Origin: Candidatus Moranbacteria bacterium RIFOXYA12_FULL_35_19
Lineage (GTDB): Bacteria; Patescibacteriota; Minisyncoccia; Moranbacterales; UBA2206
DNA: 44,614 nucleotides
NCBI GenBank assembly: GCA_001784805.1
Contig: MFSE01000018.1
Span: 1 to 44,614 of the forward strand
Direction of reading: 5' to 3'
Shown here in pieces: positions 16,088 through 24,473 of this stretch (positions are counted from its first letter, which is position 1; each line of letters opens with the position of its first letter). Below the pieces are notes generated by a model. It was given only the letters and a program-made list of their open reading frames with translations, was not told where the DNA came from and ran no database searches. A program made the position numbers and the translations under genes.

Positions 16088-16858
16088 TTAGCAGATTTTA
16101 TATTTCCCCTTTGCATCATCGCAAATTATTTTTCCGCGATCAAGCAAAATTACTCTTCTATTAGCTTTATTCACAATTTCCCGATCATGACTAACTAAAA
16201 TAACCGTTGTTCCCAATTTATTAATTTCTAAAAGCAGTTTGACTATTTCCAATGAATTTGCCGAATCTAAGTTTCCCGTCGGTTCGTCCGCCGCAATTAC
16301 CAGTGGCTTATGAATTAACGCTCGCGCCAAAACTACTTTTTGCTGTTCTCCGCCAGAAAGCTCATGAGGAAATTTTTCCATTTTATCTCCCAGCCCCACG
16401 ATATCCAAAATTTGTGGCACATCCTGCAATATTTCCTCCTTAGATAATCCGCAAACTTCCAAAGCATAGGCGACATTTTCAAAAGTAGTTTTTTGAGGCA
16501 ATAATTTAAAATCCTGAAAAATAGTACCAATCCTTCTTCGATGATAGGGAAGTTTCCGCCGACTGATCATATCCAGCGAAACTCCATCAAAATAAACCGA
16601 GCCTTCACTTGGCATTTCTTCAACATAAACCATCTTGAGTAAAGTTGATTTTCCCGCTCCGCTCGGTCCGACAATTGAAACAAACTCGCCGGCTTTTATC
16701 TCCAAATTAATATTATCCAAAATAATTCGGTCATCCTTAAAGAACTTGCTCACATGATCAAATTTAATCAGAGGCGAATTATTTTCCGGCATCATTTCTT
16801 CTATCTCATTTTCTATTTCAATATTATCTTCAATTTCTGTTTTATTTTCTCTTCTCAT
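16088..16858 (-). CDS. ftsE: Cell division ATP-binding protein FtsE
   Basis: This is the ATPase subunit of FtsEX. All ABC motifs are present: Walker A GPSGAGKST, a Q-loop (IFQDFKLLP), signature LSGGEQQKV, Walker B LVIAADEPTG and the H-loop (VSHDRE). It is 256 residues long, with an acidic N-terminal extension of about 28 residues before the first strand (LIKFDHVSKFF). It is upstream of and co-directional with ftsX. Confidence 0.95.
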   Translation of the reverse strand: MRRENKTEIEDNIEIENEIEEMMPENNSPLIKFDHVSKFFKDDRIILDNINLEIKAGEFVSIVGPSGAGKSTLLKMVYVEEMPSEGSVYFDGVSLDMISRRKLPYHRRRIGTIFQDFKLLPQKTTFENVAYALEVCGLSKEEILQDVPQILDIVGLGDKMEKFPHELSGGEQQKVVLARALIHKPLVIAADEPTGNLDSANSLEIVKLLLEINKLGTTVILVSHDREIVNKANRRVILLDRGKIICDDAKGKYKIC

Positions 16859-16860
16859 AA

Positions 16861-16985
16861 TGTTTTACGAAATACGAAATTAACGAAATACTAAAATTAT
16901 TAATACAAACATTTTCAAATACTTTAAATTATTTTTTCGTACTTTCTTTCGTATTTCGCTTATTTCGTATTTAGTAATACTATTA
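16861..16985. repeat. Word-repeat hairpin between prfB and ftsE (CGAAATA words)
   Basis: About 120 bases are made of acgaaatacgaaatt words on one side and the complement tttcgtatttcg on the other. A related element lies at 29349-29420. Confidence 0.65.
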
Positions 16986-16989
16986 TAAA

Positions 16990-18076
16990 CTATTTTTTCA
17001 AATACTTCAAATAGCTTTCCATAAATTCATTGAGATTTCCTTCTAAAACACTTTCTGCCCCCGCAGTTTCATATTTTGTTCGATGATCTTTGACCATTTT
17101 ATATGGATGAATCACATAGGAACGAATTTGACTGCCCCATTCAGCACTAGGTTGTTCACCGCGTAATTTCATTTTTTCTATTTCCAAATCTTCCAAATAT
17201 TTTTTATGCAATTTAGCCCGCAAAATTTTCATCGCTTGTTCTTTGTTTTGCAATTGACTTCTTTCATTTTGGCAAGAAACAACAACGCCGGTTGGAAGAT
17301 GCGTGATGCGCACCGCACTGTCAGTCGTATTGACAGATTGCCCGCCTGCGCCGCTTGATCGATACACATCCACGCGAAGATCCTGCGGATTTATTTTTAC
17401 TTCTTTTATCTCCGCAATTACGGGCATCACTTCCACTAGCGCAAAAGAAGTTTGTCGAAGATTGTCCGCATTAAATGGTGAGAGTCGCACCAACCGATGC
17501 ACGCCCGCTTCGCTTTTCAAATACCCATAAGCAAAGGCACCGGAAATTTCCAGCGTAGCACTTTTTATCCCCGCTTCTTGCCCGCGCGTTTCGTCCAGCA
17601 ATCTTGCTTTAAAATTATTTTTTTCTGACCACTTGAGATACATTCGAAGCAACATCTCTGACCAATCCTGCGCATCCACTCCGCCCGCTCCACTCATGAT
17701 TGTGACGATGGCATCATTGCGATCATACTCATCAGAAAAAAGAGTCTTAAATTCCAATTTTTCTATAATTTCCCCGATTTCCCTAATTTCCCGCTCAATT
17801 TCTTTTTCATCTTTTTTGTTTTCAATGATTTTTGCAAGTTCTTCAATTTCATCCAATCGCTTTTCAATTTCCCCAATTTCCCCAATTTCTTTTTTCAACT
17901 CTTCAATCTCCTGCATAATTTTTCCAGCCGACTGCGAATCATTCCAAAAATTTTCTTTGATTGTTTCTTTTTTTAATTCTTCTATTCTTTTTTCTTTTTC
18001 AGGCAAGTCAAAGATAGTCCCGAATGGTCGGGAGTTTAATTTTTAGCTCTTCGATTTTTTTCAATATTTCCTGCAT
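16990..18076 (-). CDS. prfB: Peptide chain release factor 2, with programmed +1 frameshift
   Basis: RF2 reads UAA and UGA and triggers peptide release. The gene begins at ATG 18076 and encodes 22 residues (MQEILKK...RDYL) before an in-frame TGA at 18008-18010. A +1 shift at CTT-TGA-C leads to DLPEKEKRIEEL and the rest, giving 361 residues. The tripeptide anticodon mimic SPF (about 199-201) and the catalytic GGQ (about 244-246) are present. The joined N-terminus fits RF2 far better than starting at the TTG at 18006. The shift makes RF2 synthesis self-regulating: low RF2 favours frameshifting. It also shows that UGA is a stop codon here. Confidence 0.95.
18004..18037 (-). promoter_or_regulatory. 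RF2 programmed frameshift site
   Basis: On the minus strand GGGAC-TAT-CTT-TGA-C matches the classical RF2 frameshift signal, including a GGG-containing Shine-Dalgarno-like stretch three bases before CTT. The stretch is also the right arm of a small hairpin (TCCCGA-CCAT-TCGGGA), which may tune the signal. Confidence 0.9.
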
Positions 18077-18084
18077 ATAATAAA

Positions 18085-19143
18085 TTACCCAAAATAATTT
18101 TCCACAGCAAATTCAAACTGTTTCAGAAACAATTCCTTGAAATACGAAACATTATTCTGTTCGTAAAAAAGCAAGATAGCTTTTTTATATTCTATTTCGT
18201 CCATACTGCGATAAGAAAGCGGGCAAGAATCAAAGGATTGCAAAATAGCATTACCCGAAAGTCGGCTGACGCGCTTGTTGCCATCAACAAATGGCTGGAT
18301 ATAGGCGATAAGCAACATCATGACAATAGCTTTTTCAAAAACATCCTTAGTTTCATTTACTAACTGGCAAGCTTTTTCCAAAGCTTCTTTAATTTGAAAA
18401 TCATTATCCAACGGCTTATAATTTGTTCCGGTTATTCCAACTAAAGTTTTTCTTAGATTTTTTGTTACATCCAAGCCATCCACCAGCAAGGAATGGATAT
18501 TTTCTATCTTAGGAACGGATATAGCCTGAAATTCCTTTTTATTACTACCAACATATTCCAAGGCTTTTTTATGATTGAGAATCATTACTGCCTCTTCCTT
18601 TGAATGCCCAATCGCCTCTTTCTGATTTTTGATTAACTGCTCCGTTTCCAAAAGATTATAAGTGTTTCCTTCGATTTTTGAAGATTTCCAACTGAAATCA
18701 ATATTCATTCTTTCAATTTCTTTTTTCAATGCATCCGGTGAAATGTCTCTTATCTTTTTTCTATAAATTTCATTCAAATCAGAAAGCTTGTTTTTTTCAG
18801 CATCAGTAAAAACATCTTTCAGCTGACTGAAAATATCAAAATTAAAATTCTCCTTAACTTCTCTTCGATCAAGATCTTGAGCAAAATATTTTTCAACATC
18901 AATCTTTTTTACAATCGGATATTTGAAAGAAAGTTGATAGGTGACAGCTCGCCCAACTGTTCCTTGCCTTTCTATCAAATTAAGTTCTAACATCTTTTCT
19001 AGGTCTCTTGAAATAGTCATTCTGGTCACTTGACCTAATTGCTTTCCTATTCGCTCAACTATCTGACCCATAGAAACACTACCTTCTTTTTCAACAAAGG
19101 AAAGGATTATTTCTTGTCTTTTATTTAATTTTTCAGTTTTCAT
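18085..19143 (-). CDS. Fic-domain protein with winged helix, catalytic His replaced by Gln
   Basis: Fic proteins usually transfer AMP from ATP to target hydroxyls. The 352 residues comprise an N-terminal winged helix-turn-helix (about 1-75, KRQEIILSFVEKEG...TRMTISRDLEKM), a linker helix region and a Fic domain (about 140-330). An inhibitory motif of the S-x-x-x-E-G-N type is at 154-160 (SSKIEGN). The active-site motif reads QPFVDGNKR (283-291) where HxFx(D/E)GN(G/K)R is expected, so the catalytic His is Gln while the nucleotide-binding residues remain. Classical AMP transfer would be impaired; it may instead bind nucleotide as a sensor or use a variant chemistry. Palindromes upstream suggest autoregulation. 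Confidence 0.85.
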   Translation of the reverse strand: MKTEKLNKRQEIILSFVEKEGSVSMGQIVERIGKQLGQVTRMTISRDLEKMLELNLIERQGTVGRAVTYQLSFKYPIVKKIDVEKYFAQDLDRREVKENFNFDIFSQLKDVFTDAEKNKLSDLNEIYRKKIRDISPDALKKEIERMNIDFSWKSSKIEGNTYNLLETEQLIKNQKEAIGHSKEEAVMILNHKKALEYVGSNKKEFQAISVPKIENIHSLLVDGLDVTKNLRKTLVGITGTNYKPLDNDFQIKEALEKACQLVNETKDVFEKAIVMMLLIAYIQPFVDGNKRVSRLSGNAILQSFDSCPLSYRSMDEIEYKKAILLFYEQNNVSYFKELFLKQFEFAVENYFG

Positions 19144-19155
19144 ATGTGTATAATA

Positions 19156-19262
19156 GTAACATTTTTATGCTTTAAATATAACATTTATGTTACAATTAAT
19201 CAACCAAAATACTGATTATTCTGCTGTGATGGCTAATTTAAGCCATATTTATTGTAACATTT
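19156..19262. promoter_or_regulatory. Possible operators of the Fic/winged-helix regulator
   Basis: The leader contains a palindrome TAACAT-TT-ATGTTA (about 19179-19192) plus further GTAACAT half-sites near 19157 and 19255. An inverted pair (GGCTAATTTAAGCC, about 19230-19243) is also present. Placement just upstream of a gene with an N-terminal winged helix suggests autoregulation; binding is inferred. Confidence 0.4.
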
Positions 19263-20006
19263 TTATTCCAAAAACAACATCCCTGCCATCAGTCCCATGC
19301 CCAGCACAAAGGCAATTGTTTGCCAAAAACCAGCCTTGAACGAGCGGTGTTTGTGAAGTTCGGGAATTAGGTCAGTTCCAGCGATATAGATGAAGCCTCC
19401 CGCCGCAAAAGGCACTAAAAATGCGGTTAAATTCTCTGGATTTAAATTTATCAATAAAATTAAAACCGCTCCAAGCACTGCTGTGAGGGCCGTAAGGAAG
19501 TTAAAAAACAAAGCTTTGGCCCTAGAAAAACCAGCATAAACCAAAGAGGCAAAATCGCCAATCTCTTGAGGGATTTCATGGAAAATCACCGCCACAGTTG
19601 TCGCTATTCCCAGCGGAATGCTGGCTAAAAAACTACCAGCGATAATTACTCCGTCGATAAAATTATGCACAGCGTCCCCCGTCAAAATTACATAAGAAAA
19701 TGGATGCGGATGATCAATACAAGGTTCTTCATGACAATGACGCCAACGAATAAGTTTTTCAATTAAAAAGAAAATCAAAATTCCACCCAAAATTGAAAAA
19801 GAAATTTCTATAGTGTTTTGCGAATTTTCAAACGCTTCCGGAATAAGATGCAAAAATGCGTCCCCCATCAAAGTCCCCGCCGAAAAACTCACCAGATAAA
19901 TCAGAATCTTGTATAGTTTCTTCTGATCAAAAGACAACGAAAAAACTCCCACCAAGGAAATGAAACTTATTATTAAAACTGAAACAATTGTGTAAATCCA
20001 AATCAT
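19263..20006 (-). CDS. ZIP-family metal transporter
   Basis: This 247-residue membrane protein has about eight hydrophobic segments. The ZIP metal-site signatures are HNFIDGVIIAG in helix 4 and HEIPQEIGDF in helix 5. A His-rich loop (RWRHCHEEPCIDHPHPF) before helix 4 is typical for metal capture. ZIP proteins import divalent metals, usually zinc but also iron or manganese. The ATG at 20006 is preferred; the frame extends to a TTG at 20030, but that part lies inside a TTTTCAA word repeat. Confidence 0.9.
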   Translation of the reverse strand: MIWIYTIVSVLIISFISLVGVFSLSFDQKKLYKILIYLVSFSAGTLMGDAFLHLIPEAFENSQNTIEISFSILGGILIFFLIEKLIRWRHCHEEPCIDHPHPFSYVILTGDAVHNFIDGVIIAGSFLASIPLGIATTVAVIFHEIPQEIGDFASLVYAGFSRAKALFFNFLTALTAVLGAVLILLINLNPENLTAFLVPFAAGGFIYIAGTDLIPELHKHRSFKAGFWQTIAFVLGMGLMAGMLFLE

Positions 20007-20198
20007 GTCAAGAAAATTTTCAATTTTCAATTTTCAATTTTCAAAAAATTTGAAAATTTAATCATTGAGACATTGGAAATTGTTTAGAAATTAGAAATTT
20101 TCGAAAATTGGTTCTATTAGAATATCAATGCCCTTTATCAAAAACACGAAACCGAAAATTAAAATTTGAATTTGAGTAATCATTGTTGTAATAATAAC
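20007..20198. repeat. TTTTCAA word-repeat spacer
   Basis: Four tandem TTTTCAA words (about 20018-20045) face AATTTGAAAATT and related inverted words further on. The rest is AT-rich without a visible gene. Confidence 0.5.
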
Positions 20199-20708
20199 TT
20201 ACATTCTTAAAAAAACACACTCGCTATTCGTAGTTATCTTTATTTTTACAAAAACAATAACAATAAAAATAATATAAACTGCAATAAGCACAATCATTAA
20301 ATATTTCATTACCTTACTATATGAATTTTTTTGAAAATATTTACAAATATAGTAACCCGTATAAACCAAAGAATAAAAAAATCCCCACATGAAAGGAAGC
20401 AATCTAAATAAAAGACCTCCGTCTGGAACACATGGATATTTTTTAAAAGGATTAGGTATATCATTCATAAATGAAAATATAATAACATACACAAATGGAA
20501 TAAGCCATAAAAAATTATAAAGTGTATCTAAAAATTGAGGTGAATTATTTCTAAATCTATATAAAACTAAGCACAAAAGACATGCGCTCCAAATCAACAT
20601 TAACCCCAAAACAGGCAAAATTTCATACGACACAAATAAGTCGGGATTGAAAATAGAAAAAACAATAAGAATTATTATAATTATTCCTATTGCAATTTTT
20701 TTAATCAT
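20199..20708 (-). CDS. Polytopic membrane protein, unknown function
   Basis: This very AT-rich, 169-residue protein has four hydrophobic segments (about 5-22, 34-52, 65-82 and 138-158) and a loop containing PNPFKKYPCVPDGG. No family is recognised. The start is 5 bp behind the rubrerythrin stop, so the two are probably cotranscribed. Base composition is lower in GC than in the housekeeping genes, which may mark a recent arrival. Confidence 0.6.
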   Translation of the reverse strand: MIKKIAIGIIIIILIVFSIFNPDLFVSYEILPVLGLMLIWSACLLCLVLYRFRNNSPQFLDTLYNFLWLIPFVYVIIFSFMNDIPNPFKKYPCVPDGGLLFRLLPFMWGFFYSLVYTGYYICKYFQKNSYSKVMKYLMIVLIAVYIIFIVIVFVKIKITTNSECVFLRM

Positions 20709-20713
20709 ATTTT

Positions 20714-21232
20714 TTAAATAAAACTATTTATTAGCTCTACGTGTCCTGCCTCAACCTGCATCAACGCTCCGAAAAATTTTCGGATGTTTGGCTCTGTCGC
20801 TTCAGTGGTAAACTTTTTATATAATTCAACTGCATGATCTTCCAACTCAATTGTCTTTTGAAAATTTTCTGAATTTTCATCGGCACAAGTTTCTGGAACT
20901 ATCTCTGGCATTGCAATGCCCAAAAGTTTTGTCACGATCACTGCGTGCTCCAACTCCACTTTCGCCAACCGTTTATACATTGCCTTGATTTTATATTCCG
21001 AAGCTTTCCCCGCCATACAAAGATACATCGCATTGGCTCGAGTTTCCAGTGCCAAAGTTTCCAAAAGATTTTTCTTGGAAATTTCGCCAATTTCTATTTT
21101 TTCATTCACAATCGGCTTGGCTTCATCGGCATTTTTGATAAAATTATTCCTCGCCCCACAAAACGGACAATCCGTCGGCTTCTCCTCCCCAATATACGCA
21201 TCCCCACAAATTTCACAAATATATAGTTTCAT
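20714..21232 (-). CDS. Reverse rubrerythrin (rubredoxin domain first)
   Basis: This 172-residue protein has an N-terminal rubredoxin-like iron site (CEICGDAY...CPFCGA, residues about 6-26). A ferritin-like diiron domain follows, with ExxH pairs (LETRA, VELEHA, ELEDHA, QVEAGH). Ordinary rubrerythrins carry the rubredoxin domain at the C-terminus; this order marks the reverse form. The family reduces hydrogen peroxide or oxygen in anaerobes. Its first codons and leader are duplicated at 25198-25252, which marks one edge of a probable inserted segment. Confidence 0.9.
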   Translation of the reverse strand: MKLYICEICGDAYIGEEKPTDCPFCGARNNFIKNADEAKPIVNEKIEIGEISKKNLLETLALETRANAMYLCMAGKASEYKIKAMYKRLAKVELEHAVIVTKLLGIAMPEIVPETCADENSENFQKTIELEDHAVELYKKFTTEATEPNIRKFFGALMQVEAGHVELINSFI

Positions 21233-21255
21233 ATTAATTTTTAAAAATTAGTTAG
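21201..21255. repeat. Direct repeat spanning the rubrerythrin start, copy 1
   Basis: These 55 bases (rubrerythrin codons 1-10, leader, and the stop codon of the gene before) match 25198-25252 at about 50 positions in the same orientation. The offset is 3997 bp, and the preceding gene stops at the equivalent base in both copies. Confidence 0.85.
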
Positions 21256-22543
21256 TTTTCTTGTCTATTTTTTCAAAAGGCGTATGTTTTAATATTATGC
21301 CATTTTTTTTGTATAATTCCATGTTTTTTCTTATTAACTCTTTTGATCCTTCGGATTTGAACTCTGTTATCCTTCTTTCATTATCAATAATTTCTTTAAA
21401 ATCACTATAGGCTTCTGGATATTTTTCCTTTAATTTTTCCTCTTTTTTAAGAATAGTACTTGCTAATTTTTCAGAAATAGTTTCACAAATATCAATATGG
21501 GTTTGCTCTAAAAGACCTATCAGCATAAAAAATCTTACAGAAGAGTTCATATTCTCAAAATTAATATATTCCGACACCTTATTTAAAGTTGAATTTTCTT
21601 CTTTAGTTAAGTTACTTTCTTTGATAACTCTTTCGGTAGTAAACTCATCCTGAAATTCATTAACTATTTCATCGAACTGACTATTTTCAAAATTTAAAGA
21701 ATATTCCCATATACCAGAAGGTTCAACTACTTTTGATGTTATTTTACTAAAATTATCTCCAAAAATATTTTTTTTATCTATAATATTAGATATATCTGTA
21801 ATACTTGGAGGCATCAAATTGTTCTCCATTTCTCCTTTTCTAATTTTTTCCACTATGTTTTCATCACTAGGATTAATAAGTTTAGCTGGATGAGTATGAA
21901 TAAGCTCTATGCTACATTCTTCATTTCCTATGTATTTTCTAATTTCTTTCACGCTAAAAGAGTTTGAAAAATTATTACCCTCTTGTCCCTTGGGAAAAAT
22001 ATATTCTCCGCTTTTTTTCGCAAAAATAAAAGAATATTCATTGGGTTCATTAATAGCAATATTCCTTATTTTTTCAATTTCTTCTACATATCGTTGTTTT
22101 TGGTTTTTTTCTATTGATTCAATAGTGGATTGTTTATTATCCATTCCCTCTGCTTTTATTTCTCTTATATTACCCGCTTCGGAAAAAGCCATTACTGCCA
22201 TTCCTCCAGCTAAAACTTTTTTAATTCCTGATTTTGCATCGTCCAAAATTTTACTGGCTCTCTCTGAAATTGATTTCAATTTTTCAATAACTCCGTCGCT
22301 TTTAAAAACTTCTTCTTGAATTTCCGGTTCATGTCCGATTGAATCAGTTTCGTCATTAAGCATACTTTCTGATTTAGTCAGATCTAATTCTTTCGCGTCT
22401 TTTTCCATTTCTTCAACATTCTTCTTTGCTAATATTTCGGAATTTTCTTTTGACACTTCAAGATTTTCAATCTTACTATCCTTAGATTTTTCAATTGAAA
22501 CATTGGTATCTAGTATATCAATTTTTTCTTCCATTTTTTCCAT
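21248..22543 (-). CDS. Large acidic protein with JAMM/MPN-like protease motif
   Basis: This 431-residue protein has no named family. Residues 1-105 are acidic and low-complexity. A short hydrophobic stretch follows (GIKKVLAGGMAVMAF, about 107-121). The central part contains IELIHTHPAKLINPS and, after an insert, MPPSITDI. This resembles the metal-binding H-x-H-P...S-x-x-D signature of JAB1/MPN (JAMM) isopeptidases with an enlarged loop, and a Glu upstream (EYSFIFAKKSGEY) could complete the site. The C-terminus is helical. An AAAGGAT ribosome binding site overlaps the end of the preceding 70-residue gene, suggesting translational coupling. The function as a protease is inferred. Confidence 0.5.
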   Translation of the reverse strand: MEKMEEKIDILDTNVSIEKSKDSKIENLEVSKENSEILAKKNVEEMEKDAKELDLTKSESMLNDETDSIGHEPEIQEEVFKSDGVIEKLKSISERASKILDDAKSGIKKVLAGGMAVMAFSEAGNIREIKAEGMDNKQSTIESIEKNQKQRYVEEIEKIRNIAINEPNEYSFIFAKKSGEYIFPKGQEGNNFSNSFSVKEIRKYIGNEECSIELIHTHPAKLINPSDENIVEKIRKGEMENNLMPPSITDISNIIDKKNIFGDNFSKITSKVVEPSGIWEYSLNFENSQFDEIVNEFQDEFTTERVIKESNLTKEENSTLNKVSEYINFENMNSSVRFFMLIGLLEQTHIDICETISEKLASTILKKEEKLKEKYPEAYSDFKEIIDNERRITEFKSEGSKELIRKNMELYKKNGIILKHTPFEKIDKKTN

Positions 22544-22547
22544 ATAT

Positions 22548-22760
22548 TTATAATCCTTTTCTTATTTCTTCCATTTTTCTTTCTTCTAAAAATGCGACAG
22601 ATTCACTAATGACTTTATCGCGCTCCTGTTTTAATACTTCAATTTGTTTTTGATAATCTATTTTTATCACATTTATTTTATTAATTTTATCTTTATTTTC
22701 TAACTCGAAAAAACCATACAATAAACCTGATTCCAGTTTTTTCTTTATTTCTTCATCCAT
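22548..22760 (-). CDS. Small helical protein upstream of the JAMM-like gene
   Basis: This 70-residue charged helix is probably a coiled coil. Its C-terminal half (from IDYQKQIEVLK to MEEIRKGL) aligns with the 62-residue protein at 24188-24376: Y, I-x-x-L, (V/I)I, LE and K-(M/I)-E-x-IR positions coincide. Each small gene directly precedes a large acidic gene. The family is unknown. Confidence 0.55.
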   Translation of the reverse strand: MDEEIKKKLESGLLYGFFELENKDKINKINVIKIDYQKQIEVLKQERDKVISESVAFLEERKMEEIRKGL

Positions 22761-22801
22761 AAGAATATTTATAAACTGCTAATAATTTCTTCCGCAATTG
22801 A

Positions 22802-24145
22802 TTATTTTTGTTCTAATCTTCTTTTAATATAAGCTTCGTCTATTTGACTATTTGCTTTCATCATAGCTTTTAATAGTCGCTTATTTTCATACCATACTCT
22901 CGGAACTGTGCGAAAACCTGTTCCTCCAGTTGCGTTAACTGCTTTCGCCGCATATTCTTCAGCCATAATCATTTCGCGCTTATTTGCTTTATTTTTCAAA
23001 ACGCGTTCGAATAATTTAGTTTTAATTTCTTCACGCGTTTTTTTCAAATCAGGATTAGTATTATTTTTTAACACCTTATCAATATTTATAGGTTCAATGC
23101 CATACACACTTTCAATTTCTTCTCTATCCTTAGTCTCATTCGCATCTATTTCTTTATCTAAGGCATCCGCTTTATTATATTGGTCAATAATTTCTTGGAC
23201 CTGATTAAAATCTATTTCGTCAATAGGTTTGTAAAGTTCTGTCCATTTTTTACCAGCCTCAGGAAGCACCCCCGGTTGCATCATTAATTCTATTAATTTT
23301 TTAGTAATTTTTGAATTAAGCACCAATTTTCCTTTCTCACTGTCAAGTTCGCCTCGCATAGCCTTTACTTCTCGCATAATATTTTCTGCTTCTTGCCTAA
23401 CTTCAAATTTCTTACCAAGATTTTTTTCTAAATCAGCTTTTGATTTTTCATTAGCACTAAGATCTTTAGCAACTGACTCTTTTTTAGAAATCAAACGATC
23501 TTTTTCTTCCTCAATTTCATCTGCTCTTATTGTAAGTAAGTCCTTTTCTTTTCTAAGACTATCTATCGCTTGATTTTGTTCATCTGTGCCATGCCACGAT
23601 GGATCCTTTTTATCTTTTCTATCGTTAATAATTTCTACTACGCGTTTGTTTATTTCATCGTTAATAGGTTTTATTTTTTCTATAAGAGATTTATATTCAA
23701 TATCCGGTTCTGCTAGCCTATCTGCACCTTGGACAGGTTCTTTGTTTTCAACAGGCGCTTCTTGCAACGTTTCTTTTTTCTTTGGTTCTGCTATAACATC
23801 TTTTTCACTATTTGCGATAAAAAATTCCATAGCCTCACTCTGAATTTTTTCATTTGCTTCTTTAGCAATGACTTGCTTTTTAATCTCAATGTCCCCGATT
23901 TCTTGTCTAGCAATAGATATTTCTTCCGGACTTTCCACATCAAGTTTTTCTGCTGATATATCAATTTGTCCTGTTTCAGTTTGAATTGTTTTTTCACTTG
24001 CTCTTTTCATCTCTCCTAATTTAGCCTGCAAATCAGCAATTTGCGCTTCAATACTCTCAACTGTCAGAGGATTTTCAACAACAGCTTCTGGAGTTTTTAT
24101 TTCTTCTTGTTTCGCGTCCGCTGGTTTTATTTCTTCTTGACTCAT
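22802..24145 (-). CDS. Large coiled-coil protein, unknown function
   Basis: This 447-residue, Glu/Lys-rich protein is mostly predicted coiled coil, including AQIADLQAKLGEMKRAS near the N-terminus and long helices at about 150-300. It has no signal peptide or membrane segment. The C-terminal 60 residues (KREMIMAEEYAAKAVNATGG, then GFRTVPRVWYENKR) look like a compact conserved tail. It may be structural or a scaffold for the neighbouring genes. No enzymatic motif is visible. Confidence 0.55.
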   Translation of the reverse strand: MSQEEIKPADAKQEEIKTPEAVVENPLTVESIEAQIADLQAKLGEMKRASEKTIQTETGQIDISAEKLDVESPEEISIARQEIGDIEIKKQVIAKEANEKIQSEAMEFFIANSEKDVIAEPKKKETLQEAPVENKEPVQGADRLAEPDIEYKSLIEKIKPINDEINKRVVEIINDRKDKKDPSWHGTDEQNQAIDSLRKEKDLLTIRADEIEEEKDRLISKKESVAKDLSANEKSKADLEKNLGKKFEVRQEAENIMREVKAMRGELDSEKGKLVLNSKITKKLIELMMQPGVLPEAGKKWTELYKPIDEIDFNQVQEIIDQYNKADALDKEIDANETKDREEIESVYGIEPINIDKVLKNNTNPDLKKTREEIKTKLFERVLKNKANKREMIMAEEYAAKAVNATGGTGFRTVPRVWYENKRLLKAMMKANSQIDEAYIKRRLEQK

Positions 24146-24187
24146 AGTTTTTTTATTAACTTATTTATTAGTGATATTTTTATAAAA

Positions 24188-24376
24188 TTATTTTTCTTTA
24201 ATAACATTTCTTATTTTTTCTATCTTTATTTGCTCAAGTTTTATAATGCAATTATCGATAATCTCTCTTTGTTTCTTTTCAAGCTCTTTAATTTCACTAA
24301 CCGCTTCATTATAAATAGCTTCTATTTTTTTAGATTTTTCTTTTAAATCATCATCCGAAAATTTATTTTTTGGCAT
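24188..24376 (-). CDS. Small helical protein upstream of the coiled-coil gene
   Basis: This 62-residue, Lys/Glu-rich protein is a single predicted helix or coiled coil. Its C-terminal half resembles the 70-residue protein at 22548-22760, suggesting duplicated small-plus-large gene pairs. The family is unknown. Confidence 0.5.
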   Translation of the reverse strand: MPKNKFSDDDLKEKSKKIEAIYNEAVSEIKELEKKQREIIDNCIIKLEQIKIEKIRNVIKEK

Positions 24377-24402
24377 ATTATTTTATTTAATTTTTTATGT
24401 TT

Positions 24403-24468
24403 TTATATTATAGTCAGCACACCATACTTATTTTGAAACTTTTCCCAAGCTTGTTGATATTTGTCCAT
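24403..24468 (-). CDS. Possible 21-residue micropeptide
   Basis: ATG at 24468 to TAA at 24403-24405 encodes MDKYQQAWEKFQNKYGVLTII. It starts 6 bases after the NYN gene stop. There is no clear ribosome binding site, so it may be only a chance frame or a remnant of a longer helical gene. Confidence 0.25.
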   Translation of the reverse strand: MDKYQQAWEKFQNKYGVLTII

Positions 24469-24473
24469 AATTA

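Noticed and set aside
18004-18006. TTG at 18006 as the start of prfB
   Set aside because: It would discard the conserved N-terminus that is recovered by the frameshift from ATG 18076.
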